Of a DNA stretch of 19,824 nucleotides, positions 1 to 7,806 are shown one piece after another. The stretch covers positions 1 to 19,824 of the forward strand of contig JBPCVV010000096.1 of assembly GCA_051010195.1 (NCBI GenBank). Direction: 5' to 3'. Within the stretch, counting starts at the first letter, position 1. Each line of letters opens with the position of its first letter. The stretch is from Anderseniella sp051010195. GTDB taxonomy: Bacteria > Pseudomonadota > Alphaproteobacteria > Rhizobiales > Aestuariivirgaceae. The position numbers and the translations under genes were made by a program. Below the pieces are notes generated by a model. It was not told where the DNA came from. It did not search any database and saw only the letters and a program-made list of their open reading frames with translations.

Positions 1-687
1 CGAGATACCGCCTTCGACCTTGATCACCAGGTCCTTGCCGCGAGTAACCTCGATTGCATCCACGAAATGTGCCGGGATGTGCAACATGGTCACCTGGTCC
101 ATCTGCAGGCCAGAATTGTTGGGATGCCGTATCATGATCTGGGCTTCACGAATGCCGTTTGACTGTTCGAGCACTCTGGATTCACCGGCCTTGAATATCC
201 GCAGTTTCATTTTTCCCATTAGGGCACGCGCGGCTTCTGCGTCCTTGGATGCCGGTGCGGAGCAGCCGCCGGACGCCTTGACGAATTTCTTGATCATGAA
301 CTGCCGGCCATCTTCGGTTTCGCCGATGGCCCGCACCCAGGAATAGCTGTTGACGCGGAACCGCGACGAGAAGGACGCCGATGCGGCAGCCGGGCCAAAC
401 GTGAATTCGGCAGCCATGGGCGCCGGGTTTTCGTCAATGACAACCGTAATTTTCCGAATACCGCTGTCCGGCTGCACCTTGATGGCAATCGGAACAATAG
501 CGGCATCTTCCGCGCGGTAGGGCGCGTCCATGCTCATCACGTCCTCACCGTTCAGAAACGTGGTTTTTTCAAAAATGTCCGCCTGGATCGATTGCCACGT
601 GGTCTCCGGCGGTGTGTTGCCGGCGAAGGCAGGCAGCGGCAACATCAGCGCCGCACACAGTGAGGTTACAATGGCAATCTTACGCAT
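1..687 (-). CDS. SoxYZ-like fused carrier, quinoprotein-associated (copy 1, C-terminus off window)
   Basis: An open frame runs from ATG at 687 to the left edge with no stop, giving 229 residues. The start has an AAGGA ribosome site about 9 nt upstream. A signal peptide (residues 1-22, ending PAFA) precedes a SoxY-like domain with the motifs APYRA (55-59) and VIDENP (83-88). A Gly-Gly-Cys follows at 140-142, equivalent to the swinging-arm cysteine of SoxY. The SoxZ-like half then begins, with HPN and GLQMDQVT at about 188-200. In sulfur oxidation SoxY carries intermediates on this cysteine. In the fused form found beside PQQ dehydrogenases the cargo is unknown. It lies 130 bp downstream of a NitT/TauT ABC operon on the same strand. 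A complete paralogue is at 17371-18201. The family call is fairly sure; the function is inferred. Confidence 0.85.
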   Translation of the reverse strand, partial: MRKIAIVTSLCAALMLPLPAFAGNTPPETTWQSIQADIFEKTTFLNGEDVMSMDAPYRAEDAAIVPIAIKVQPDSGIRKITVVIDENPAPMAAEFTFGPAAASASFSSRFRVNSYSWVRAIGETEDGRQFMIKKFVKASGGCSAPASKDAEAARALMGKMKLRIFKAGESRVLEQSNGIREAQIMIRHPNNSGLQMDQVTMLHIPAHFVDAIEVTRGKDLVIKVEGGIS

Positions 688-720
688 GAGATATTTTCCT
701 TTGCGGTGAGCCGTGCCCTG

Positions 721-750
721 CTGTTTTCCCTGCGGCAGGAAACAGTTTTT
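721..750 (+). terminator. Hairpin with T-run between ABC ATPase and SoxYZ-like gene
   Basis: Arms CTGTTT (721-726) plus CCTG (729-732) pair with CAGG (736-739) plus AAACAG (740-745), with a two-base bulge and a three-base loop. TTTTT follows at 746-750 on the plus strand. The T-run orientation fits termination of plus-strand (antisense) transcription. On the minus strand the hairpin could separate the ABC operon from the SoxYZ-like gene but has no U-run there. The structure was read by eye; its function is uncertain. Confidence 0.35.
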
Positions 751-817
751 GTATACACTATTCCGGCAGGACCGCCAAACCGGGTCGCGGCAATGTGATC
801 GCTTCGAGATTGCTCCA

Positions 818-1546
818 TCAAACCGCACCGGGGCGAAACAATTTTGCGTTGGCATCCCTGAAGGCCTGCAGATCCGCCGGGTTGGAGCGTTGTTGTTGGC
901 TCAGTGAAACCGTCAGTTCTCCAGTTATCCGGGCAGGGCCAGGGCTCAGAAAAATCAGCCTATCGGCCAGTGTCAGGGCCTCGCGCCAGTCATGAGTGAC
1001 AAACAGCACGCTGGCAGGATTGGATGCCAGCATGGTTTTGAACAGGTCACGCAGCCGGGCAGCCAGCATTTCGTCGAGGGACACAAACGGTTCATCCATC
1101 AACAGCAGTCGCGGCCGCAGCACGAAAGCGCGCGCGAGCGAGGCGCGACGCTGCATGCCCATGGACAATTGCAGGGGGTAGATGTCTTCCGAGCCGGCCA
1201 GTCCGACCGATTTAAGAACCGATACAATTTCGTCTGCATGAGCCTGCGGATCGGAAAATACGAGCTCGATGTTGCGGCGAACCGTGCGCCAGGGCAAAAG
1301 CGTCGGCGACTGAAAGACATAGGCCATCTTGTCTTCAAGGCCAGGGGCACAGGTCACGGATCCGGTGTATTCATCATCCAGCCCGGCAGCGATCTGGAGC
1401 ATGGTGGTCTTGCCACATCCGGACGGACCCAGCACGGCAACAAACTCGTTTTCGGCAATCTCAAGTTCGATGTTCTCGATGGCGTTCATTTCGCCATCCT
1501 TCCTGGCGAAAGGTTTGTGGTTGATGGCGAGTTTCAAGGCACTCAT
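818..1546 (-). CDS. NitT/TauT-family ABC transporter ATP-binding protein
   Basis: This is a 242-residue cytoplasmic ATPase energising uptake with the permease at 1543-2307. Walker A is GPSGCGKTT (40-48), the Q-loop glutamine is at 79, Walker B is LLLMDEP (147-153) and the switch histidine is at 185. The signature motif is degenerate: LSMGMQ (127-132) instead of LSGGQ. The chosen ATG at 1546 overlaps the permease stop in an ATGA junction; the frame stays open upstream, but that part is only a shadow of the permease gene. Length and motifs match SsuB/TauB-type subunits, which move nitrate, sulfonates, taurine or thiamine precursors. The substrate cannot be read from the sequence. Linkage to the quinoprotein island suggests an accessory role, but that is inference. 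Confidence 0.9.
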   Translation of the reverse strand: MSALKLAINHKPFARKDGEMNAIENIELEIAENEFVAVLGPSGCGKTTMLQIAAGLDDEYTGSVTCAPGLEDKMAYVFQSPTLLPWRTVRRNIELVFSDPQAHADEIVSVLKSVGLAGSEDIYPLQLSMGMQRRASLARAFVLRPRLLLMDEPFVSLDEMLAARLRDLFKTMLASNPASVLFVTHDWREALTLADRLIFLSPGPARITGELTVSLSQQQRSNPADLQAFRDANAKLFRPGAV

Positions 1547-2307
1547 GTGCGCCACCGCGCCACGGATTGTTGCCAGGGCTGCAGGATGAAGGTTTCGATC
1601 AGCTGCACGACCAGGATGAACGAAATCGCGTATGCGAGAATGGCGGCGACATCGAACAGTTGAAAATACAGGTGGATCTGAAAGCCGACGCCATTGCTTC
1701 GGCCAAGCAGTTCTACTACCAGCACGATTTTCCAGACCAGGGCCAGGCCGGATCTGGCGGCGGCAGCAAAATACGGTGCCAGTTGCGGTAGCAGGACGTG
1801 GCGCAGTGTCTTCCAGCGGTTGAACCGGTAGGCCCTGGCCAATTGTTCGTAGGCGGGGTCCAGGGCCCGGGTGCCCTCGCGCAGCGTGACAGCGACATTG
1901 GGTATCTTGTTGATGGCGACCGCCAGCACTGTTGCCGCCTCGGTCAGCCCGAACCAGATGAAGCACAGTACGATCGTTACCAGGGCGGGAAGATTGAGGA
2001 AGAACATCAGCCAGCCGTCAAACAACCGGTCGGCCCATGCTTTTCTGCCCATGGCAATTCCGATGGCGGAGCCGATGATCATGGCGACGATGAAACTGGC
2101 GGCGACCCGCATAAGCGTCATGGTCACATGAAACAGCAATTCACCGTTCGACAGTTCACTCGCCAGTACGGAAAACACGTCCTGCGGCAGCGGCAGGTAC
2201 CGGCTATGTATCACAAGTGCTGCGCCCCACCAGACCGCAAGCAGGCTGATGACGGACGCCATCATCCATGAAATTCGGCCGGGTGTGCTGAGGGGTTGAA
2301 TTGCCAT
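1543..2307 (-). CDS. NitT/TauT-family ABC transporter permease
   Basis: This is an inner-membrane permease of 254 residues with about six hydrophobic helices, the usual size for SsuC/TauC-type proteins. The cytoplasmic EAA-type loop, which contacts the ATPase, is visible around EQLARAYRFNRWKTLRHVLLP, with the conserved glycine position replaced. The ATG at 2307 overlaps the stop of the upstream binding-protein gene in a TGATG junction. A GTG one codon earlier (2310) would give a GTGA overlap and is equally possible; neither has a clear ribosome site, so translational coupling is likely. The stop overlaps the ATPase start by 4 bp. Substrate unknown. Confidence 0.88.
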   Translation of the reverse strand: MAIQPLSTPGRISWMMASVISLLAVWWGAALVIHSRYLPLPQDVFSVLASELSNGELLFHVTMTLMRVAASFIVAMIIGSAIGIAMGRKAWADRLFDGWLMFFLNLPALVTIVLCFIWFGLTEAATVLAVAINKIPNVAVTLREGTRALDPAYEQLARAYRFNRWKTLRHVLLPQLAPYFAAAARSGLALVWKIVLVVELLGRSNGVGFQIHLYFQLFDVAAILAYAISFILVVQLIETFILQPWQQSVARWRT

Positions 2308-3338
2308 CACCGCAATGATGGCGTGTTGAACACGTCAGGGTCAAACGAGACGCCGCGTCCGACCAGCTTGGCTCCGCCGGTTTGCAACAAGAGGTCAAAC
2401 AGCGTCTTGGAGTCGCTGGTATCGACAGGCGTCCAACCCTGCAGGCGGCCAGTTCTGAAGCGGTGCCTCAAGATTTCAAATTCGGCCTCCGATTTCACAC
2501 CCATTCGGGGTCTGATCCGGTCCCATTCAGCATCGCTTTCCAGCAACAACTGCGAAGCGGCATCAACTGACCGCATGAATCCGTTAAACGTCCGTTGCCG
2601 GTCAGGCGACGCCGGTCTGCGAAACAGGAAGCCGATCAGCGGCGGCGGGTGTTTTATGCCCAGGCCGCGCATGACATCGTCAACACCGAAAAGTTGCTGA
2701 AACCCCGCAGCTTCCAATTTGGCGGCGAAGTGCCAGTAGATGAGAACCGCATCGAGATCGCCATTGCGCATTTGCTCTGCCAGCAGGGGAGGTGCGCCGT
2801 AGACCGGCTGCGCGATGTTCGCGATGTCCCCGATGCCCTGCTTCTTGCCCCACGCGCGCAACAGCAACCAACTCTTATCCAAGGGGCCGCCTGCCACGCC
2901 TACTTTGCGTCCCTTCAGGTCGGCAAGGGAGGAAATCGGTCCGCCCTCCTTCACAATCAATGCGCCAAGTGTCCTGGAGTAGGGGTGAAACACCAGCTTC
3001 TCGCCCGCGCTCCGCTCCCTGAGCGCCCACAACCAGTCGGCAACAATGGTATCGACTTCACCTGCCAGAAGCGCAACGGATGTGGCATCACGGCGCGCCA
3101 GTTCAAGGTGTTCGAGGCGATATCCTTGGTGCCGGTCCAACCTGTTGTGCTGCACCACGTCCAGCAACCAGTTCACCGTGCCGAACTTCAAGACACCGGC
3201 CCTGACGACAGACTCGGCATGGCCGGCGGGTGATCCGGCCAGGACTGCCAGCAAAACGAGGACAGCAGACAGTGTTTTCACAAGGCGGGTTGTTGCCAGT
3301 GAACACCACTTTTGGTTGGTCCCCGACCGGAAGATCAC
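2307..3338 (-). CDS. NitT/TauT-like ABC transporter substrate-binding protein
   Basis: This is a 343-residue periplasmic solute-binding protein. A basic N-terminus and hydrophobic stretch end at about GHAES (residues 39-43), giving a standard Sec signal peptide. The body has the family pattern: LLAGEVDTIVADWLW in the first lobe, then SSLADLKGRKVGVAGGPLDKSW, typical of the SsuA/TauA/NMT1 fold. The GTG at 3338 is preferred because GAAAGG lies about 8 nt upstream; a TTG 14 codons downstream is an alternative. It is the first gene of the minus-strand ABC operon and is divergent from the Lut/Ped-like operon. The ligand cannot be inferred. Similar transporters occur near PQQ dehydrogenase clusters, which supports a functional link but does not name the substrate. 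Confidence 0.85.
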   Translation of the reverse strand: MIFRSGTNQKWCSLATTRLVKTLSAVLVLLAVLAGSPAGHAESVVRAGVLKFGTVNWLLDVVQHNRLDRHQGYRLEHLELARRDATSVALLAGEVDTIVADWLWALRERSAGEKLVFHPYSRTLGALIVKEGGPISSLADLKGRKVGVAGGPLDKSWLLLRAWGKKQGIGDIANIAQPVYGAPPLLAEQMRNGDLDAVLIYWHFAAKLEAAGFQQLFGVDDVMRGLGIKHPPPLIGFLFRRPASPDRQRTFNGFMRSVDAASQLLLESDAEWDRIRPRMGVKSEAEFEILRHRFRTGRLQGWTPVDTSDSKTLFDLLLQTGGAKLVGRGVSFDPDVFNTPSLR

Positions 3339-3372
3339 AACTGCAGCCTTTCAATTGATTAGCGTGCAAATT

Positions 3373-3400
3373 TTATTACATATATTTTATACCTCTTCAA
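3373..3400 (-). promoter_or_regulatory. Possible promoter for the NitT/TauT-like operon
   Basis: On the minus strand a TTGAAG box (3400-3395) is followed after 16 nt by TAATAA (3378-3373), about 35 bp ahead of the GTG at 3338. The gap is AT-rich. This is a weak consensus match in low-complexity sequence. Confidence 0.3.
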
Positions 3401-3404
3401 CGGA

Positions 3405-3434
3405 TTGACAGATTTGTCCGGCACCAGTCATAAT
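3405..3434 (+). promoter_or_regulatory. Sigma70-like promoter for the Lut/Ped-like operon
   Basis: A perfect -35 hexamer TTGACA (3405-3410) and a -10 CATAAT (3429-3434, five of six matches) are separated by 18 nt. They lie about 45 nt upstream of the first gene of the plus-strand operon. The surrounding 3339-3480 gap is AT-rich and divergent, so it probably holds promoters in both directions. Confidence 0.55.
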
Positions 3435-3480
3435 TAATCTTGAATTGAAATAATTAAGTTAAATAAGAAAATAATAAGTA

Positions 3481-4698
3481 TTGAGTTTGTTCTTGATTAC
3501 AAAGCGTTGCAGAAGATGGAAGTGGCTGACCGGCCTTTTAGCCTGCGCCAATCTGACCGGTGCCGCAGCGGCGGCAGACAAGGTCGGCATCGGGTACGTA
3601 CACACGGTTGAGAAAGGAAGACTGACCATCTCGGTGCTTGACCAGCCACCGCAAAACCTTGGCGTGGCCGGCGCCGAAGTAGGGATCAATGACAACAACA
3701 CCACCGGCCGGTTCACCGGGCAGGAGTTTTCACTGGATGATGTGAGGCTCGCTCCAGATGAAGATATAGTTCCGGCGCTGGACAAACTGTATGAGCAGGG
3801 CGCCCGGTTTTTTGTACTGGACGTTGCAGCAGAAAACGTCCTCAAGGCGGCTGACCATTTAAAGTCCCGGGACGTAGTGATTTTCAATGCCGGAGCCAGG
3901 GACGACAGGCTTCGCAATGAGGATTGCCGGAGTAATGTCATTCACACTGCGCCGAGCCGGGCAATTCTGGCCGACGGTCTCGCGCAATACCTGATCTGGA
4001 AGAAATGGCGCGACTGGTTTCTGGTATTCGGATCAAACACCGCTGACCAGGCTTGGGCAACCTCCCTGCGTCGCGCCGCAACCCGGTATGGCGCCAGGAT
4101 CGTGAGCGAGAAGGAATATGTCGATACCGGCGGTGCGCGGCAGACGGATTCGGGCCACGCCCAGGTCCAGAAACAGATGCCGGTGTTCTCACAGGATGCC
4201 GAGGACCACGATGTGGTCGTGGTTGCAGACGAAAGCGAAGTGTTCGGCACCTACCTGCCGTACCGCACCTGGCTACCGCGCCCGGTCACCGGTTCGGCCG
4301 GGTTGCAGCCAGTGAGCTGGCATCCGGCCTTTGAAGGGTGGGGGGCAGCACAGATACAGAACCGGTTTGCCAAGCACGCGGGCCGGCGGATGCTGGGCAT
4401 CGACATGCAGGCATGGACCGCCGTGCGGATGGTAGGTGAGGCCGCCACGCGCACAAAGTCTGGTGATGCGGCAAAAATTGACGCCTACATCAAGGACCCG
4501 GAGTTTTCCATTGCGGCGTTCAAGGGCCAAAAAATTACCCTGCGCGACTGGAACCTGCAATTGCGGCAGCCGGTGCTGCTGGCAGACGGCAAGAACGTGG
4601 TGTCGGTTTCACCGCAGAGCGGGTTCCTGCACCAGTTCTCCGAATTGGATACGCTGGGTTATGACAGGCCAGAAACCGGCTGCAAGCTCAACAAGTGA
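3481..4698 (+). CDS. lutA: PQQ-dependent alcohol dehydrogenase system ABC substrate-binding protein (LutA/PedA-like)
   Basis: This 405-residue exported protein has a signal peptide ending near the alanine run at residues 28-32. A type I periplasmic-binding fold of the branched-chain amino acid kind follows, with VGIGYVHTVEKG at the mature start and paired alpha/beta lobes. It matches, from memory, the binding-protein family encoded beside PQQ alcohol dehydrogenases. LutA of Methylobacterium and the Pseudomonas PedA1A2BC system link such transporters to lanthanide-dependent growth. The TTG at 3481 is the first usable start after an in-frame TAA at 3475-3477; the ribosome site is poor, and TTG at 3487 or 3493 is possible. 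It begins a six-gene plus-strand operon. The ligand (lanthanide complex or other) is not shown by sequence. Confidence 0.8.
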   Translation: MSLFLITKRCRRWKWLTGLLACANLTGAAAAADKVGIGYVHTVEKGRLTISVLDQPPQNLGVAGAEVGINDNNTTGRFTGQEFSLDDVRLAPDEDIVPALDKLYEQGARFFVLDVAAENVLKAADHLKSRDVVIFNAGARDDRLRNEDCRSNVIHTAPSRAILADGLAQYLIWKKWRDWFLVFGSNTADQAWATSLRRAATRYGARIVSEKEYVDTGGARQTDSGHAQVQKQMPVFSQDAEDHDVVVVADESEVFGTYLPYRTWLPRPVTGSAGLQPVSWHPAFEGWGAAQIQNRFAKHAGRRMLGIDMQAWTAVRMVGEAATRTKSGDAAKIDAYIKDPEFSIAAFKGQKITLRDWNLQLRQPVLLADGKNVVSVSPQSGFLHQFSELDTLGYDRPETGCKLNK

Positions 4699-4718
4699 CA
4701 TTGGATCGAGGTACCAAC

Positions 4719-5696
4719 ATGAAAAAAACAGTTCTCGCACTGCTGGCCACAAGTTGCCTGGCCGTGATGTCCAGTTTGCCGGCCGCGGCCTACACGGCCT
4801 ATGTGTCCAATGAGAAAGGCAACTCGATCAGTGTGATCGATACCGAGACGAAGGAGGTGGTCAAGACCATCAAGACCGGCAACCGGCCACGTGGCATCAC
4901 CATGTCGCATGACGGCAAGCTTATCTATGTGTGTGTCAGTGATGACGATACGATTGAGGTGATAGATGCCAAGACCCATGAGATAATCGGCACGCTGCCT
5001 TCCGGGCCTGATCCGGAACTGTTCGTGCTGGCCCCGGATGGCAAGCGGCTTTACGTGGCCAATGAGGATGACAATCTGGTTACTGTCATCAACCTTGAGG
5101 ACAATTCCGTGGTCAATGAAATTCCCGTAGGTGTCGAGCCGGAAGGCATGGGCGTCTCGCCCGATGGCAAGTTTGTGGTCAATACCTCTGAGACCACCAA
5201 CATGGCGCACTTCATCGATACCGAAAGCTTTGAAATCACCCACAATGTCCTGGTCGATTCACGGCCGCGGTTTGCCGAGTTCAAGTCTGACGGTTCAGAA
5301 GTATGGGTATCTTCGGAAATCGGCGGGACGGTCAGTGTGATCGACAATTCAACGCGCGAGATCAAGCACAAGATATCGTTTGAAATACAGGGCGTGGTGG
5401 CAGAAGCCATCCAGCCGGTGGGCGTACGCATTACCAAGGACGGCAAGAAGGCGTTTGTGTCGCTTGGACCGTCCAACCGGGTGGCGATGATCAATGCCGA
5501 AACCTATGAAGTTGAAAAGTACATACTGGTTGGCCAGAGAGTGTGGCAGCTCGCCTTCACGCCGGACGAAAAATACGTCATCTCGACCAACGGAAACTCA
5601 AACGATGTCACTTTTATCGAGGTGGCCAGCGGCAAGGCTGTCAAATCAGTCACCGTGGGCCAGCTTCCGTGGGGCGTTGTTGTATCACCTAACTGA
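4719..5696 (+). CDS. PQQ-dependent catabolism-associated YVTN beta-propeller protein
   Basis: This 325-residue periplasmic protein has a signal peptide (MKKTVLALLATSCLAV..., cleavage near AAA at about 24-26). About seven YVTN/NHL-like repeats follow, for example ISVIDTETKEVVKTIKTG, IEVIDAKTHEIIGTLPSG and VTVINLEDNSVVNEIPVG, each with a DGK turn before the next strand. This predicts one seven-bladed propeller. The ATG at 4719 is preferred over an upstream in-frame codon (4695) because of a GAGG ribosome site 7 nt before it and the clean signal peptide. It lies 20 bp after lutA and 19 bp before the cupredoxin-like gene. Family members sit in lanthanide/PQQ operons and may act as scaffolds or metal-binding partners; no enzyme activity is evident. 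Confidence 0.85.
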   Translation: MKKTVLALLATSCLAVMSSLPAAAYTAYVSNEKGNSISVIDTETKEVVKTIKTGNRPRGITMSHDGKLIYVCVSDDDTIEVIDAKTHEIIGTLPSGPDPELFVLAPDGKRLYVANEDDNLVTVINLEDNSVVNEIPVGVEPEGMGVSPDGKFVVNTSETTNMAHFIDTESFEITHNVLVDSRPRFAEFKSDGSEVWVSSEIGGTVSVIDNSTREIKHKISFEIQGVVAEAIQPVGVRITKDGKKAFVSLGPSNRVAMINAETYEVEKYILVGQRVWQLAFTPDEKYVISTNGNSNDVTFIEVASGKAVKSVTVGQLPWGVVVSPN

Positions 5697-5715
5697 AAAC
5701 CGGAGCGAATATCTT

Positions 5716-6159
5716 ATGAAACCAGTCAAACTGATTGCCCTGTCTGCAATGTCCGTGCTGCTCGCCATTCCCGCCGCTTACGCTGACGACGATGATGATG
5801 TGAAACGCACACGATCCAGCCAGACCGTTCCTGAACTGAAGCTTGGCAAGGAGGGTGACCAGTTTGCCGTCAACGAGACGGATTTCAAACTGATCTCGGG
5901 GCAGGGGTACCGCTGGAAGATCAGTGCAGCCGGTGAGCTGGAGTACAAATTCAAGACCGATCTGTGGCGCGATGTATGGGTCAACCAGATCGTCATATCC
6001 GACCTTGAGGTGCATATGGCCGGCGCGCCGGCGTGGCTCGAATTCGATGATGAGGGAACCATACAGGTGCAGTTTTCAACGGTGCGGCCCGGAACCTATA
6101 AATGGTGGGTGGAGGGACTTGAAGAACGTGGCATGAAAGGTACCATCACGGTCAAGTAG
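5716..6159 (+). CDS. Small exported cupredoxin-like protein with Asp5 mature N-terminus
   Basis: This 147-residue protein has a signal peptide (1-23) ending AYA. The mature chain opens with five aspartates (24-28) followed by VKR. The rest looks like an all-beta domain. Its C-terminus, PGTYKWWVEGLEERGMKGTI, follows the cupredoxin pattern PGxYxxxCxxxxHxxxGMxGxI. The positions expected to hold Cys and His ligands are not Cys or His; the Met remains, so type 1 copper binding is unlikely. The ATG at 5716 has GGAG upstream. It sits between the beta-propeller and ABC ATPase genes, where Lut clusters carry small exported proteins of unknown role. The acidic N-terminus could bind a hard cation such as a lanthanide, which is inference. 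The fold assignment is from pattern reading only. Confidence 0.75.
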   Translation: MKPVKLIALSAMSVLLAIPAAYADDDDDVKRTRSSQTVPELKLGKEGDQFAVNETDFKLISGQGYRWKISAAGELEYKFKTDLWRDVWVNQIVISDLEVHMAGAPAWLEFDDEGTIQVQFSTVRPGTYKWWVEGLEERGMKGTITVK

Positions 6160-6211
6160 TCACCGCCTGCCGCCGTTGTTGCCCGCCAGCCCGATTGGAT
6201 TTTCATCTGTG

Positions 6212-6958
6212 ATGACCAGCGCACTATCCATCAAGGGCGTATCGCATTCGTTCGGCGCGAGGAAAGCGCTGGTCGACGTCAATCTTGAAGTGGTATCCGG
6301 TGAGTTTTGTGCCTTGCTCGGCCTCAACGGCGCCGGCAAGACCACGTTATTTTCACTGATCACCCGGCTTTACGACAATGTCAGCGGTTCCATACAAGTG
6401 CTTGGACACGATGTGCGCCGCCAGCCGGTCAAGGCATTGCAGCACCTTGGCGTTGTGTTCCAGAACCGCACCGTGGACAGTGATCTGAGTGTCCTGCAGA
6501 ACCTGACCTATCATGCGGCACTGCACGGCATGTCCGCGGCGCAGGGACGTGAACGCAGCATGACCGAGCTTGAGCGTATCGGGCTTGCAGACCGGGCAAA
6601 CGACAAGGTCAGAAGCCTTTCAGGCGGTCAGGCACGACGGGTGGAGATTGCCCGGGCGCTGGTTCACCAGCCGGCACTGCTGCTGCTTGACGAACCCACC
6701 ATCGGTCTGGATGTGGGATCGCGGCAGGATATCCAGGATCACGTCCGCCGCCTGATGCGCGAAGACGGCCTGGGAGTGTTATGGGCGACCCACCTGATGG
6801 ACGAGGTGAAGGATACCGACCGGGCTGTGGTTCTTCACCGGGGTGAGGTGCTGGCTTCCGGTGCAGTGAATGCGATTATAGAGCAGGCCGATGCCAAGTC
6901 GATAAAGGACGCCTTTACCGACCTCACCGGGCACAGGCTGACGGAAAGTGCTGCATGA
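6212..6958 (+). CDS. lutE: PQQ-dependent alcohol dehydrogenase-associated ABC ATPase (LutE/PedB-like)
   Basis: This 248-residue ATPase pairs with the next gene's permease. Walker A is GLNGAGKTT (37-45), the signature LSGGQ is at 136-140, Walker B LLLLDEP is at 156-162 and the switch histidine is at 194, all intact. The sequence resembles the ABC-2/DrrA-like class. The dedicated PQQ-associated subfamily lies in lanthanide clusters. The ATG at 6212 is chosen because similarity begins just after it; GTG at 6209 and TTG at 6176 are in frame, and none has a good ribosome site. The gene overlaps the permease by 4 bp (ATGA). The ABC-2 class is often an exporter, so the direction of transport is open although the phenotype in related bacteria is lanthanide utilisation. 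Confidence 0.88.
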   Translation: MTSALSIKGVSHSFGARKALVDVNLEVVSGEFCALLGLNGAGKTTLFSLITRLYDNVSGSIQVLGHDVRRQPVKALQHLGVVFQNRTVDSDLSVLQNLTYHAALHGMSAAQGRERSMTELERIGLADRANDKVRSLSGGQARRVEIARALVHQPALLLLDEPTIGLDVGSRQDIQDHVRRLMREDGLGVLWATHLMDEVKDTDRAVVLHRGEVLASGAVNAIIEQADAKSIKDAFTDLTGHRLTESAA

Positions 6959-7806
6959 ACGATAGAGCAACGCCACACGTGACGCGTACGCTGGGACCGG
7001 TGCAATACTACCGGTGCATGGCAGGCATTGTCTGGCGCGAAGCTTTGCGCTTCGTCCAGCAGCGCGGCCGCTTCATCGCCGCACTGGTTCGTCCGCTGGT
7101 CTGGCTGTTCATTTTTGCGGCGGGTTTTCGCTCCGTCCTGGGTGTCTCGATCATTCCGCCGTACTCGACCTATGTGTTGTATGAAGTTTACATCACCCCC
7201 GGCCTCATCGGCATGATCCAGTTGTTCAACGGCATGCAGTCGTCCCTGTCCATGGTTTACGACCGTGAGGTCGGTACCATGCGGTCACTTCTCGTCAGTC
7301 CGATTCCGCGCTGGTTCCTGCTCACGTCCAAACTCATCGGGGGCGTGGCGGTGTCCACCGTGCAGGTGTACGTGTTTCTGCTGATCGCCTGGTTCTGGGA
7401 GGTCGAGCCGCCTATTGCCGGCTATTTTGCCCTTTTTCCTGCCTTGGTGCTGTCCGGCCTGATGCTCGGCAGTCTCGGCTTGATGCTGTCGTCGGTGATC
7501 AAGCAACTGGAGAATTTCGCCGGGGTGATGAACTTTGTCATTTTCCCGATGTTCTTCCTGTCTTCTGCGCTGTATCCGCTGTGGCGCATGAAGGAGGCAA
7601 GCCCGCTCCTGCACCAAATCTGCCAGTTCAATCCGTTCACCTATGCGGTCGAACTGATCCGGTCTGCACTCTATCTCGAGGTGGACTGGTTTTCCCTGGC
7701 GATCGTGGCCACCTGCACACTGGTGTTTTTGTCGTTGGCCGTCTTCGCCTATAATCCCTCAAAGGGCCTGATCGCGCGTCGCGGCGGGCCCGGTGGAGTG
7801 TCGTGA
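6955..7806 (+). CDS. lutF: ABC-2 type permease of the PQQ/lanthanide system (LutF/PedC-like)
   Basis: This 283-residue integral membrane protein has about six hydrophobic helices. The ABC-2 signature regions are visible: MVYDREVGTMRSLLVSPIPRW near residues 101-121 and the C-terminal NPFTYAVELIRSALY stretch. It resembles the PedC family of permeases found with PQQ alcohol dehydrogenases. The ATG at 6955 overlaps the ATPase stop (ATGA), and the TGA overlaps the next gene, so the three are translationally coupled. It probably forms the membrane channel with LutE; the substrate is thought to be a lanthanide complex by analogy with Methylobacterium Lut and Pseudomonas PedA1A2BC. Confidence 0.88.
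   Translation: MNDRATPHVTRTLGPVQYYRCMAGIVWREALRFVQQRGRFIAALVRPLVWLFIFAAGFRSVLGVSIIPPYSTYVLYEVYITPGLIGMIQLFNGMQSSLSMVYDREVGTMRSLLVSPIPRWFLLTSKLIGGVAVSTVQVYVFLLIAWFWEVEPPIAGYFALFPALVLSGLMLGSLGLMLSSVIKQLENFAGVMNFVIFPMFFLSSALYPLWRMKEASPLLHQICQFNPFTYAVELIRSALYLEVDWFSLAIVATCTLVFLSLAVFAYNPSKGLIARRGGPGGVS

Noticed and set aside
1..687. Core thiosulfate-oxidation (Sox) locus
   Set aside because: Only fused SoxYZ-like carriers are present; no soxB, soxAX or soxCD, and the context is quinoprotein.
1547..1966. 140-codon N-terminal extension of the NitT/TauT ATPase
   Set aside because: It is the permease gene read in another frame; the ATGA overlap at 1543-1546 marks the true start.
4659..5243. 194-residue minus-strand open frame with repeated His/Asp segments
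   Set aside because: Its repeats mirror the beta-propeller repeats on the plus strand; shadow of a repetitive gene.
4719..5696. Nucleotide repeats as a possible tandem array or CRISPR
   Set aside because: The periodicity is at protein level, from beta-propeller blades, with diverged DNA and no fixed spacer.
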